From: Tubulanus polymorphus
Taxonomy: Eukaryota > Nemertea > Palaeonemertea > Tubulaniformes > Tubulanidae
Assembly: GCF_964204645.1 (NCBI RefSeq)
Contig: NC_134032.1
Coordinates: forward strand, 7,993,175-8,057,174
Direction: 5' to 3'
Length of the DNA: 64,000 nucleotides
In this document: piece after piece, positions 11,727-22,700 of the stretch
Layout of the letters: each line of letters starts with the position of its first letter
Numbering within the stretch: position 1 is the stretch's first letter
The notes under the pieces: model-generated
Told to the model about the DNA's origin: nothing
Database searches by the model: none
What the model saw: only the letters and a program-made list of their open reading frames with translations
Position numbers and translations under genes: made by a program

Positions 11727-12242
11727 CGATTAATTTCAAGTTTGATTTACTTGATCATATTACTTAACCCCGTATTCATCGCAATCTGGTTGCAGTGATA
11801 TCTATTTAATTTAATTGTTAAGTTGTACAACGCCAAAAAATAAAACCCCGCAGAATTTCCACAAATCATTAAATATTTTTTACTGTTCTAGTTGCTTTTT
11901 TTCGACATAACACACATCTAGTAAAATACATTTTATTGTGGAACTTCCTGACAATTACTATCTTCTCTTGTCAATTCGTATTGTTAATTATTCTACGCTG
12001 AATTGGAAAATACCTAACATGAATTATCATATTGTGTACATAATTTGATTCTTGACTAGAATTAAGGACCTCCAAGTGTCTGAGAAGTTTGTACAGGCGT
12101 GATTTTCCTTATTACATGTCGAACCATTTAAGCTTGTACAAACATTTTCCAACCAGCCCAGATATTCTACTAACATATTTCACAATTCACAATGATTCCA
12201 TATACAATAACAATAAACAATGATAGTTAACAACAAAATCTG

Positions 12243-12905
12243 AGAACAAATTGTGTCAGATTTCTGAAAATTGAGTTTTCATTTGTTGCGAACAATAGAA
12301 TTGCGAGTATCAGCAATACTGATACCATGGCGGGACGTATAAACTAGTTTATACGTCCATGGTATCAGTAAAATAAGACATGGGTTTAATATGCGTCAGT
12401 GTATTGGGATAGTCAGGCTACAACTTCAACAGTTTATCGTGAATCATTAATTCAACTCGGATGTAGATTGGTCGAACGTACGAGTGAAAATCTACCATAA
12501 ATTAGAAATTTTGTGTATGATGTGCCATTCATGTAACCTACCAGTTTATATATAGACTTTGCGGAAAACGTTTTCATGAAAATATCATATTCTTATCAAA
12601 ACGCATCAGGTTCGATATAAATCTGTTGATAACGAGCGGGAAACAATTCACTTATGTAGATAATCACCAAACCTCACTCTATCAAACTGAATGATTTTTC
12701 CTCACTTTCTTCCTACACGTAGCACATATTGCTCTTGTTGATTTAGATTTCTGAGAATCTCCATTAGCTATTGTTGACAATACATCTTACCACTGGATTG
12801 TAGCTGTAACAAGTCCATGTTTGTACTTTGTGATAAATTTCAACATTTATCTTTCACTAGGTCGATAAATTTGTGAATATTTTTTTCTGTATGATGTTGT
12901 GCTCC
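12243..12905 (+). pseudogene. GPCR pseudogene 2
   Basis: Second decayed copy of the receptor at 13292-14242. The segment 12243-12310 matches that gene's upstream region (13140-13205). The segment about 12400-12490 matches its 5' end, including ATGCAGATTGGTCGAACGTAC as a diverged form. The segment 12818-12900 matches TM7 and the tail (TTTGTGATAAATTTC, GAATATTT). The middle of the receptor is missing and frames are broken. Together with pseudogene 1 it shows at least three rounds of the same unit in tandem. Confidence 0.75.
12318..12369. repeat. 52-bp near-perfect palindrome
   Basis: Arms ACTGATACCATGG + GGACGTATAAAC and GTTTATACGTCC + ATGGTATCAGT pair with only a CG interruption. It lies in the 5' part of GPCR pseudogene 2. 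Confidence 0.9.
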
Positions 12906-13291
12906 TTCCCATAGTGGATGAAGGATACCAAATGCCTTATTCTTTAATTCTTGAGACGTTGACGCATGTCATAGCCGTACAATGAAGTAGGTAACATACA
13001 AACATAGTCAATTAAAAACTCTCGAGGAAACGTCATGAGACAACAATGAAAATAACCATTGATTTTAAGTTTAATTCTTTGCATACAACTTCTAACCGTG
13101 TTTATTGATTGTGATTTGTGATGTTGCAGCTGAATCAAATTGAAGCAAACTGTGTTCAGTTTCGGAGAATTGATTTTTCATTTGATGCGAACAATGTATG
13201 GATTGTGGGCTTCAATAGATAAGAGATAAGTTAAATTTGCTTCTGGATAGTGTCAGCAGACCACACCTTCAACAGTTAATTATCATGAATC

Positions 13292-14242
13292 ATGAATTCT
13301 ACTCATATGCAGATTGGTCGAACGTACAGCAGTTACATCGTTCTCATGTCTGTGGCAAACAGATCCGGAATCTACCGTACTGTGTCATTGGTCATTCTCC
13401 CTATCTTGTTCATATTTGGAGCCTTTGGAAATTCAGCTACTGTCCTGATAATGATTAGTCACAGATTCCGCAATTTATCGTACGCTAACTATCTTGTCGT
13501 TTTGTCTCTCTGTGATTCCATATTCTGCATTAGCTTTACACTGATGCCTATTTTACAGTTTGTTCTCTTGCACGTTAAGAACGGTCCGATATTTATCATG
13601 AATTCAGTTAGCAGTTGTCAAATCTACGAATTCGTAATGGCAATTGTAAACAGCAATAGTTCGTGGTTAATTGTAGCAATATCTCTCGAACGTGCGGCAG
13701 TTGTGGTCTTCCCGTTCACATCGCGTTTGATATGTACACCGAGATTCGCTAGATGCACTATATTGATAATTACTGCAGCGAGTGTACTGGTTATATATCT
13801 CACGCCTGTTTTATCTATGCATTTGCCGGATCCTTTGTTTGGATGTTACCACGATTTATTTGACCAATTGAGATATTTCTCCATAGTTGTCGTTCACTCC
13901 TACCTTTTACCGTTAACTTTGATCATTATATCAAATTCTGTTATAATAGTTCAGTTATTTAGAGGTTCAAAAATGGTTTCGTCTGATCAGAAAACTACAA
14001 AATCAAAACGTATAACGATAATGCTTGTAACAGTTTCACTCGCATTCGCAACGTTCACATTTCCATCCATTATTACTGCAATATCGCCAGTCTCTGAGAA
14101 ACAGAAAGACTTTCTCTTAGAAATATTTTTTCAGTTCCTTGTTTGTAACTATGTGGTAAATTTCTACATATATCTTTTACTGGGACGAGAAATTCGTGAA
14201 TATTTCTGTATGAAAATCCGCTGCAGAAATTCTGTCAAATAA
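13292..14242 (+). CDS. Rhodopsin-like GPCR, single exon
   Basis: Encodes 316 aa with seven hydrophobic segments and a short C-tail. The N-terminus has sequons NST at 2 and NRS at 23. TM1 carries GAFGNSATVL with the conserved Asn. TM2 has LSLCDS, and TM3 begins with the cysteine in SSCQIYEF, partnered by FGCYHD in loop 2. The DRY motif is replaced by ERA (SLERAAVVVFPF). TM7 reads CNYVVNFYIYLLLG instead of NPxxY. No intron signals interrupt it. It is a paralogue of the receptor at 2727-3746 and the intact sister of two adjacent pseudogenes. Ligand unknown; a neuropeptide or small-molecule receptor of a lineage-specific expansion is inferred. The ATG at 13292 is used because the frame gives a normal short extracellular N-terminus. 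Confidence 0.93.
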   Translation: MNSTHMQIGRTYSSYIVLMSVANRSGIYRTVSLVILPILFIFGAFGNSATVLIMISHRFRNLSYANYLVVLSLCDSIFCISFTLMPILQFVLLHVKNGPIFIMNSVSSCQIYEFVMAIVNSNSSWLIVAISLERAAVVVFPFTSRLICTPRFARCTILIITAASVLVIYLTPVLSMHLPDPLFGCYHDLFDQLRYFSIVVVHSYLLPLTLIIISNSVIIVQLFRGSKMVSSDQKTTKSKRITIMLVTVSLAFATFTFPSIITAISPVSEKQKDFLLEIFFQFLVCNYVVNFYIYLLLGREIREYFCMKIRCRNSVK

Positions 14243-15630
14243 CCATCGATCGAAGGTATTCTGCTAAAACTAAAATCTCAAATTTATCATGGGGAAACTT
14301 TCATGGTAACTATTCGGTGAACAACATTATAGCTTGATGACTGACTTGAGAAGTTACGATAGCGATTTTGATGCGTCAAATACAAATTTGAAAGTATAGG
14401 CGCTTCACACTATGTCATTTAGACCGGTTTTAGGTTTGGCCGGTTTCAATTTGCACCAAGCGTTCACACTTATGTAAAAAGTCTGGGTCAAACGGTCCGG
14501 TCCGGGTGGCGACATCTTGCGGGATAATTGTCGTACGTAACTATTCTACTGAAGCTGATTTACCAACGCATGTGTGAACGCACGCGCTGACTTTATCCCA
14601 TTCAAAATTAGTCCCATTTCAGGAACGGACATTTTTATGACCGGTTTTATTAGCGGTAGTATGACCTCGGATTATAGGCCTATCTACGATAGCAAAAATT
14701 CTTTAAGACGAGTATAGTGAATTTTCGACGATAGCGATTTAGTTTTGAGACAATGTCAAGAACTCCATGACCCAGTTCCACATTTCTGAGTAAAGATTTG
14801 ACTCTGGGTTAAAACATCGAAAATGAACTAACTCTAACTCACAACTGTGGAACTGGGTCATGGTATTTTAGTTTGGACCGCACTGTTGAGATATGATGCG
14901 TAATAGTCAAATTTGAAAGTTCGACGAGTATTTGATGATTTAGTTTTAATGAGTAGAATATAAATGTTTGACAAGGTATTTGGATCCACCGCAGCATCTC
15001 TACTAATGTTCCTGATACGGACAGCAAATTGGGACGGTCGATGAGAAACTTGATCAAAACCAAAATTCAGATCACGCTGGGAATTCTCAATATTCTCCTC
15101 TCCTCATGGACTACCCACGATGTCAGTGTTGATGTTTGCTGGAAATTAATTATAAAAATCATCAAGACAAACTCTTTTCTACCTGATCTATTTGTAATAA
15201 AAGACCGTCGGTGAAACATCAGGGTGGCAAGCCCGGTCAATCAATAGTCACAATTGGGTTTTGGTAGTTTTCAATGAGACCGGCGTCAAGAGGCAACCTT
15301 GCAGTCGCCACTGCGTGCAAATTATAGCGGATATCCTGAATTGTACACTGACATTTTTGAGCCCACATACAGCATAATAGGTGCTTGTGCAATCGTTGCC
15401 TGGCAGTTTTAGTGAATTTTCTTTCTTCTTTGATAGAAACTGTTTTTAAGGTCGAAGACCGCGGAACGTAAGAACGTCCGAAGTATGACATTAGTATTAC
15501 GCCCGGCAAAGTCTCGCGAGACTTCGTCCGCTACCGGGGGATAGTAGCCACCAGGCAATCGACCCGGATTCGAGGACCCGCTCACTACCGGGTACAGATT
15601 CCGATGGTGCGAACAACCCGGTCAACCGCG
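14243..15630. other. Intergenic, no gene recognised
   Basis: Holds an 18-bp perfect inverted repeat (14765-14782 versus 14846-14863, CCATGACCCAGTTCCACA). One arm belongs to the CTCACAACTGTGGAAC word also seen at 4675 and 54100. No convincing exon found. Confidence 0.45.
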
Positions 15631-15634
15631 GTTC

Positions 15635-16035
15635 TAGGATTAGGATTAGGATAATGATTTTATCTACGCTCCAATAATTTCTATGGTACGTGGAGGGAAA
15701 CTATAAAATATACAACATTTACAATCGACAGAAAATATAAATATGTCTTAATAAAATATAACGTATTTATTAACAATACATAAATACCGTACACTGTTTA
15801 CAACATATTATTTATTGGAGGAATATTACATCTAAGCTTTTTTAATGAATTTTGCAAAGTGGATTGTAGGATTTTTTTTGGGAATATCAAGATTGCCAAA
15901 AAGGTTCAAATTCAAAACATTTTCACGGATTTCATTCAGAAGTATATAGGTTGCAGTTAAACATAAAATGTAATTCATCACCTAAAACATTACAAGCGGT
16001 ACATAATCTATCATTTCTATTTAGCTGAAGGTTTG
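15635..16035 (-). mobile_element. LINE 3' end (5'-truncated copy)
   Basis: Minus-strand copy of the same LINE family as 4674-5130. Read on the minus strand it has the C-terminal words TCATCACC/GTGATGAATTACATTTTATG, the AT-rich UTR, GGAGCGTAGATAAAAT and a terminal ATCCTA repeat. The frame is interrupted, so it is inactive. Confidence 0.78.
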
Positions 16036-16406
16036 ATAATTTATCATCTACTGGCAAAAGATAAGACCGGTTTTTACGAACTCAAGAATGCAATATAGCG
16101 AATTACATTTTTTGCATTGAGGGCGTTCCATATGGTCGCTACGTACGTAGTTGAACGTTTAAAAGTCGATTCATTTCCCACAAGGTTAATATTGTCTTCA
16201 ACTTTAATCAAACTAACGATTCTATGTCAAGTGCACTCTGCGGGCGATTGTATCTTCCCATTTAAACCATTTTTCAGTTAATGTTACGTACGAAAGATTA
16301 GATTATAGCTAGCTGTTTCGAAAAAAAATCTATTGTTACTTTCGTACGTTACAGCTTAGAATCGACTTAACGAAAATTGCGCACTTCACGTTCTCGTTGA
16401 TCGTTC

Positions 16407-17083
16407 CAATAAGCCTTTTTACAGTTTCCAGGCGCCATTTTATGGGTACCCGCCGGGTCCGCATTGTTGAATTTTTTGTCCCTATTTTTCTCCGGTTTAA
16501 TTTTTTTATTTCGTTCATATCTCTGGATTTGATTAAGATAGAAACAAAGTAGAAATATCGATGAACTCGGCTGATAATAAACTTTTTTATGATATCACTC
16601 ATTTATAAAGTTAATGCAACAATGTGCGCTGGTGCAGTTATAAACATTGATATCGTCTTCCCGATAATTCAACTTGAATTATTGCTCATCTCATTCAAAA
16701 GTTCGTAATTCTTACAAATATTAATTTACATTTTTGAAATTTTCAGGATCAATAGCCATCTATATATGTGGTCTTATATACCTTTTACTTTTGAATGCGA
16801 TGAGCAATAATTCAAGTTGAATTATCGGGAAAACGATATCAATGCTTATAACCTCACCAGCGCGCATTGTTGCATTAACTTTATGATTGAGTAATATAGT
16901 AAAAGAACTAATTATCAGCTGAGTCAATCAATATTTTCACTTTGTTTCTATCTTTATCCAATCCAGAGATATGAACGAAATAAAAATATTAAACGGGGAA
17001 AAAATAGGGACAAAAAATTCAACAATGCGGACCCGGCGGGTACCCAAAAAAATGGCGCCTGGAAACTGTAAAAAGGCTTATTG
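16407..17083. mobile_element. Foldback element 1 (677 bp, 295-bp arms)
   Basis: Left arm 16407-16701 and right arm 16788-17083 are long inverted repeats separated by about 86 bp. Both begin CAATAAGCCTTTTTACAG then CAGGCGCCATTTT, followed inward by GGGTACCCGCCGGGTCC. No coding capacity. The terminus is shared with the larger foldback at 20361-22131 and the single arm at 1715-1790, which defines one non-autonomous DNA-transposon family. No convincing target-site duplication seen. Confidence 0.88.
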
Positions 17084-17687
17084 AAACGCGTCTTACACGC
17101 GATCGGAACGAACTTTATTAAGCCCACACAACGATGTACTTTACGCGTTTAATTTCTTTCCAAAACGCCAATCGATTTCCGTTTCGAACGCAAACGAAAC
17201 GGGAAAAAATATTAACGATGTAGATTTAATTCTGAGCTGTATGTATTGTTTAAAAAAATCTAGTCCGCGTCGTGGCTGCAACGTGGTGGCAATAAGACGC
17301 GATCACACGCAAACGGTTATCAATGGTGGTTTCGATAATCGAGGATTTCCCTCATTTCAATTATTTCCAGTCGACTTCGATTCTCGATCGAATGATCTAT
17401 CACAATAACTCACCCTCCAATGACAATTTCATCACATCTGCACCTTCGGGGAGTGGATCGTTTTGCCTATAACATTTATCCTATAATTACAGCTTACTAA
17501 ATACATTCAACTCCTGTGCCAAGCTTTTTGAGGGGCGGTTGTATTTCGAGATAAAAGGGCACTTTTTCGCCGTGAAAAGGAGCACTTTCCCATTGAAAAA
17601 TGGCCGATTTTTGATCATTTTTTTCGATAGCCATAATTTCAACATTTCATTTATGATTTTCATCACAAAAATCTGAGAGCTCGATTT

Positions 17688-17782
17688 ACCTACCTACCTA
17701 TCTACGTACCTACGTACCTACCTACGTACCTGCCTACCTACCTAACTGCCTACCTGCCTACCTGCCTGCTTGCCTACCTAAA
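17688..17782. repeat. Degenerate (CCTA)n microsatellite
   Basis: Runs of CCTACCTA, CTACGTAC and CCTGCCTA over about 95 bp. Confidence 0.9.
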
Positions 17783-17789
17783 AATTTAT

Positions 17790-18450
17790 ATAACCCTAGA
17801 TGAAGAGATTCCACTAAAATTCTTCGACATGGCTGCTTTATCCGAGAATACCTTCTTATTTTCCTCTGAACCCTGACCTTCCAATTCTCCTAGGTCCACC
17901 GCTGCTGATATAGCATAGCAGGGCGGATCCAGAGATTTGAGCAGAGGAGGTTCAAGCACAGAGTTTTCTCACCATGTAACTTATTCTTTTGCAATCAATT
18001 GAAAAATGCATTCTCCTAAAATTTGACGATCAAACGTAATCTGAAATTAAGAATTTTTAGCAAAATGAACAATGATATGTTATGATTTATTTTCAAGTAA
18101 AATTCTTACAAAATTAATGAATAAATAAGAACATACATTGAAAATGTAATAATATCAATTATCTCACAGTCGGGAGTTCTATTGTGAGGAAACAGGTCAC
18201 TTCGCAATAGATATCGTTACAACGTCCATTCACAAAACAAGTCAAAGCCGTGCAATAACATCAACCGATTTGCACACTTTACAGCAGTCAAGAGATATAA
18301 ACATAATAACGAAATACGCGTTTGTTGAATGAAAAACTTAATGAGTGAAAAAATATATTTCTCTCTGAAAACAAAATAATTTTTTAATACAAATAAATAG
18401 TTTAAGGCATTCTCAGCACTAAATTTATAATTTCTCAGAAAACTCGATTT
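17790..18450. other. Non-coding 3' flank of the Crypton
   Basis: AT-rich, no gene seen. Includes a one-sided GGCGGATCCAGAGATTT terminus near 17926. Confidence 0.4.
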
Positions 18451-18453
18451 CTT

Positions 18454-19877
18454 TTAAATATCATCCATAAAATCTGTTAGGATATCGAAATTCGGGATAT
18501 TTCCATCGCAGAACTTCAGCAAATCTGCATCCGATATTTCACAGTTACGCTCGTCGAACAGGCCGAACTGAGATGAAGACTTATTTAGTAGTTTTTCAGC
18601 CTGTTGTACTGATTTCACGAGGGAACTGTCGTCTATTCCGTTGTCGTCGAAAAACTTTGTTAGTTTTTCTTGCGGATCTGCGGGGCCATACAATATGAAA
18701 TCGTTTTCAGCAAATTCATCTGCTGACAGGCAAAAATTGTTGTAATCTGGGATAGGTAGTAATGCTCTCTGCGGTGTCTGTATTTCATTGATGTCAGCAG
18801 GTGTGTCTAATAAGTGGCTGATTTCTGCGTGTTGTTCATTGCTTGTTCTCTTATATGCTCTAACAGCAGTTGACCGGTGTCCTGTTCGTTGCATAATTAA
18901 CTGCTCGTCGATTCCTTCTCGAAACAACTGGGTTACAGTAGTAACCTTGCCACTATGACCGGTGAAGTGACCAGCAAAACCAGCTTCTTGTATCATATTT
19001 GGTATATAACTTGCCAACTTATTAACGCCATCGGCCTGTAGTGAGAAACGGATATCTCCTTCAAACAGCGATTCCAATGGCCTTCTATAAAACCTTCCGA
19101 AAGGTGGTATTTTTGACAAGTAGAAATAGAGAATCTTGTACACGCTGTATAAATTGTCGCTGATGTCATACTGTTTGATATTTTTCATTTCAATGTGTCG
19201 TTGAGATAATCCGCCACTTGTATTTTTTGAGTTCTTGCCCTGGAATCTGATAAATCTGCCGCCGTCGTCTTCACCGAAACTAAACTGCTCACGTCCAGGT
19301 TTAAGTGCTTATCTCGTGATCTTAAGCCGAAGACTTTGCAAGCATAAAAATACACAGTTCTACTAAGGGCCAATGAACTGCTGATCCCCAATAATCCTTT
19401 TTCCCACAGAACACGTTCTTGTTCTTGGGTGATAGGTTCTGCTTGGCGTTTATTAGGAGTTATCGCGGCCGTTAAACTCTTCATCTCAGCGTCAAGAACT
19501 TGGCGAAATCGAAAGAAGTCATTGTTACTACTGTCAATGAAATTGAACTCGGCTCTTCCACATTCAAATCTTACGTAACGTTGGATGCCAGCCACGATCG
19601 AATACAACGTTTTTGGGGGATATTTATCTCCATCCTGTTTCCGTATCTCTAGTACAAAATAGCAGAGCAGCTCATTAAATTTTCCAGCAGTTATGTATTT
19701 TAGTTGCTGGATTCCTGGTATTATTGGCTGTCCCATCTGCCTCGCATTGTTTCTTTCATTGCTCCAGTCAGTCCATATCTTTTTTTCCCAGTTTGTTGTC
19801 CGCTGGGTGTTTCTGGGCACACCAGTATTTATGTTCGCAGATATGTCCTTCTCAGAGACACATCCAAATCGCGACAT
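18454..19877 (-). pseudogene. Crypton-type tyrosine recombinase, frameshifted
   Basis: Minus-strand reading frame for a DUF3504/Crypton YR protein. The N-terminal part (19877 to about 19290) has TNWEKKIWTDW and a core with FGLRSRDKH, whose Arg fits catalytic Arg-I. The C-terminal part has GRFYRRPL, FTGHSGKVTTVTQLF, IMQRTGHRSTAVRAYKR and a terminal Tyr, matching the H-x-x-R/K, H and Y elements. The two parts lie in different frames. In the second frame the sequence stays homologous upstream to about 19285 (FSFGEDDGG, GKNSKNTSGGLSQRHIE). A single 1-nt indel at roughly 19285-19296 therefore splits one ancestral frame. The HSGK in place of HSLR may be a lineage variant rather than damage. This is a mobile-element gene or a decayed domesticated derivative. 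Confidence 0.85.
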
Positions 19878-20320
19878 CGCTCAAACGCTGTGCTATTGTC
19901 AAATGCGGTGCAATCGATTTGTAAAGGCTGTAAAGTGTAGTGATATCAATGAAAATGCATGGGTCAAAACGCTTTTCAAAGGTGTGAGATAAATAGGTTA
20001 TTGCACGTTGGATCATTGCATCATTAATATGTTTGATGTCACTATCAGAAAATTTTCGAAAACGGAAAAACTGTATATCTTGCGTGTATAGCATGTGTGG
20101 CCGCTCCACACACACAGGGTCACGCAGTGCCCCTTTCAAGTATTGGGTAATAATTGTTAATCGCATATGCCTTTTGGGTGATCGTGTGAAATCGCTCATT
20201 CAAATTCATTTAGAAATTTAAAAGCCAACAACACGTTTTCATTCTATTCCAGAACTGAGGCAGGTAAACTCTTTACTTTATTGAAATACTTTGTTATTCA
20301 TCGCGGGATTATGAAGTTCT
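19852..20320 (-). mobile_element. 5' part of the Crypton copy
   Basis: Upstream of the recombinase an overlapping minus-strand frame (20199-19852, about 115 aa) reads into the element. Its start region (20080-20310) recurs at 30600-30825 with shared CATGTGTGGCCG-like, CATTCAAATTCATTTA and CCAGAACT words. The repetition shows this segment belongs to the mobile element. Whether that frame is translated is unknown. Confidence 0.5.
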
Positions 20321-20360
20321 GTTTCTAAGAAGGTTTTACCGTTTCGATTTTGTGGATGAA

Positions 20361-22131
20361 CCAATAAACCATTTTACAGTTGCTAGCCGCCATTTTGTTA
20401 GGGTACTTTTGCCCCGTATTGTTGGGTCATTTTTTTCTCTTTTTAAAAAACTATCCGTGATGTGTATTGTATCATATTTCATCTGTCCATGGATGGATTT
20501 TGACAACTTCAGCAACATTCAAACCGCGTGAATCTCTAGTTTTCAGTTATGTAAAAATCATTTCTCAAATTTACAACAATGCGACATGAGAGCGATATAA
20601 AAATCGGTGGTCAGTTTTTGCCGTGCGCATAGAAATCCAGGGTACTGAACTTTGAAGTTCGTTTTTTTCAGAAATAATTTTCTAAAAAATCCAAACATTT
20701 CAAGAACTGTGCGCATAAACGCCCCCTTTCAGGTGAACTTTGAAATTTTAAGATATCTTGCCTAGTTTTTTTCCTATGGCTCTTTAACTGCAGCGCGTGT
20801 ATTGTCATTCCGAGATTCGGCGCTGTTTTCATTGCGTGTATTTCAGTATATGGGTGTTATTTCTTCATTTTAACTACACTTGTCTCTACGGAAAATGGTT
20901 TTAATTGTTGGTACGAGTATCAGGTTTAAATATCACGTCGTTTATGCAATATAATAGGTCGAAGACATTAGAGATGTTGGGGTTTAAGGGATTTTTCTGA
21001 CCAGTTTTAGCAGCGAGACTGAGCGGCATTTTGATCACGCATTCGAAGTTGCGCGCGGGAAGAGAATATATGGGCCTATATTGAGATGGAAGAAGAAAAG
21101 AAATATAACACTCAAAATCGAGTATGATGACCATTTAAATCAGTAGTCTATCAATAAATTTACATAAAAATCTACTGAAATTAGATGGATGGAGAAGTGG
21201 TCAAAAAGCTGGACAAATGGGGTGGGGCAAATATTCAGCTACTTTCTATGAATACTTTCTATGAGTACACTCAAGATTGATTAGATTGGGAAGAAAATAT
21301 AGGAAAACGTTTTCTTGTTTTGGTGGTGAAATATCAAGTATCAAGTTCGAATGTCATACGCACGTGATAAAAAGTAAAAAGTGACATCTACCATCACAAA
21401 AACGCAAGAAGTGTGTGGATTGCATTTACAACAAAAGAGTGATATTTTGGGTTTTCTTGGGTGCATGTACGTAAGCCTCTGCCTGCCGTAAAAGCGGCTA
21501 CCATTACAGCCATTACGAACTAGCGCCGGAGAACGGAATACAGTATTAATGCCGTAATATTTAAACCTGATACTCGTACCAACAATTAAAACCATTTTCC
21601 GTAGAGACAAGTGTAGTGAAAATGAAGAAATAACACCCATATACTGAAATACACGCAAAGAAAACAGCGCCAAATCTCGGAATGACAATACACGCGCTGC
21701 AGTTAAAGTGCCATAGGAAAAAAACTAGGCAAGATATCTTAAAATTTCAAAATTAACCTGAAAGGGGGTGTTTATGCGCACAGTGCTTGAAATGTTTGGA
21801 TTTTTTAGAAAATTATTTCTGAAAATAACGAACTTCAAAGTTCAGTACCCTGGATTTCTATGCGCACGGCAAAAACTGACCACCGATTTTTATATCGCTC
21901 TCATGTCGCATTGTTGTAAATTTGAGAAATGATTTTTACATAACTGAAAACTAGAGATTTATGCGGTTTGAATGTTGCTGAAGTTGTCAAAATCCATCCA
22001 TGGACAGATGAAATATGATACAACACACATCACGGATAGTTTTAAAAAAAGAGAAAAAAATGACCGAACAATACGGGACAAAAGTACCCTAACAAAATGG
22101 CGGCTAGCAACTGTAAAATGGTTTATTGTGG
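20361..22131. mobile_element. Foldback element 2 (1.77 kb, ~573-bp arms)
   Basis: Left arm 20361-20933 and right arm 21557-22131 are inverted repeats with few mismatches, around a 623-bp spacer. Arms begin AATAAACCATTTTACAG and contain GCTAGCCGCCATTTTGTTAG. The terminus resembles foldback element 1. No transposase frame was recognised in the spacer. The very low divergence between arms suggests recent insertion or ongoing arm conversion. Confidence 0.9.
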
Positions 22132-22700
22132 AAGTAATTAGGGAGGTTTACCAGTTAACAGATGCCATTTTGAGGCGCAATTTATCTTCCTTTTGTCACA
22201 AGAACGAATGCTACGTATGCAAGCAATACATGTATATCGTTAATGTATATAAGGTGACAATTCCATTTATGCTCGGTATTTTATTTCCGATCGAAACACA
22301 GTTTCAGTTTGAAAAACTACACCTAAAAATAGAAATGTGTCATTGGCTACATTCATTACTCAGTCATGGTTTGAGATACAATCTAGAACTTTTCACTAAA
22401 GATAGAGATTTATCTGAGGATTTTGTTAATACCGCAATTGACACAACATCTTCATAGAAACGCACGCGGCCATGCACCGGCTGAGTTAAGCGCAAAGCGC
22501 GGGCGAGTGGTCGACCGTAGATGCATGCGTGGGTTAAGCTATTTTCGTTCACGGCAAGTTTCACAACTTTAAGGATTATTTTTCAGATAAAAATCGTCAT
22601 TTGATTGTTTCCATGTTGTACATTTCCAGAAAAGATGACTATTAACCTGATTTCTTCAAAATCTAATGAAAAAAAAAATTAGTAACGATGCGTTTTTCGA
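22132..22700. other. Intergenic, no gene recognised
   Basis: A frame reads out of the right foldback arm to about 22457 without recognisable domains; regarded as chance. Confidence 0.35.
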
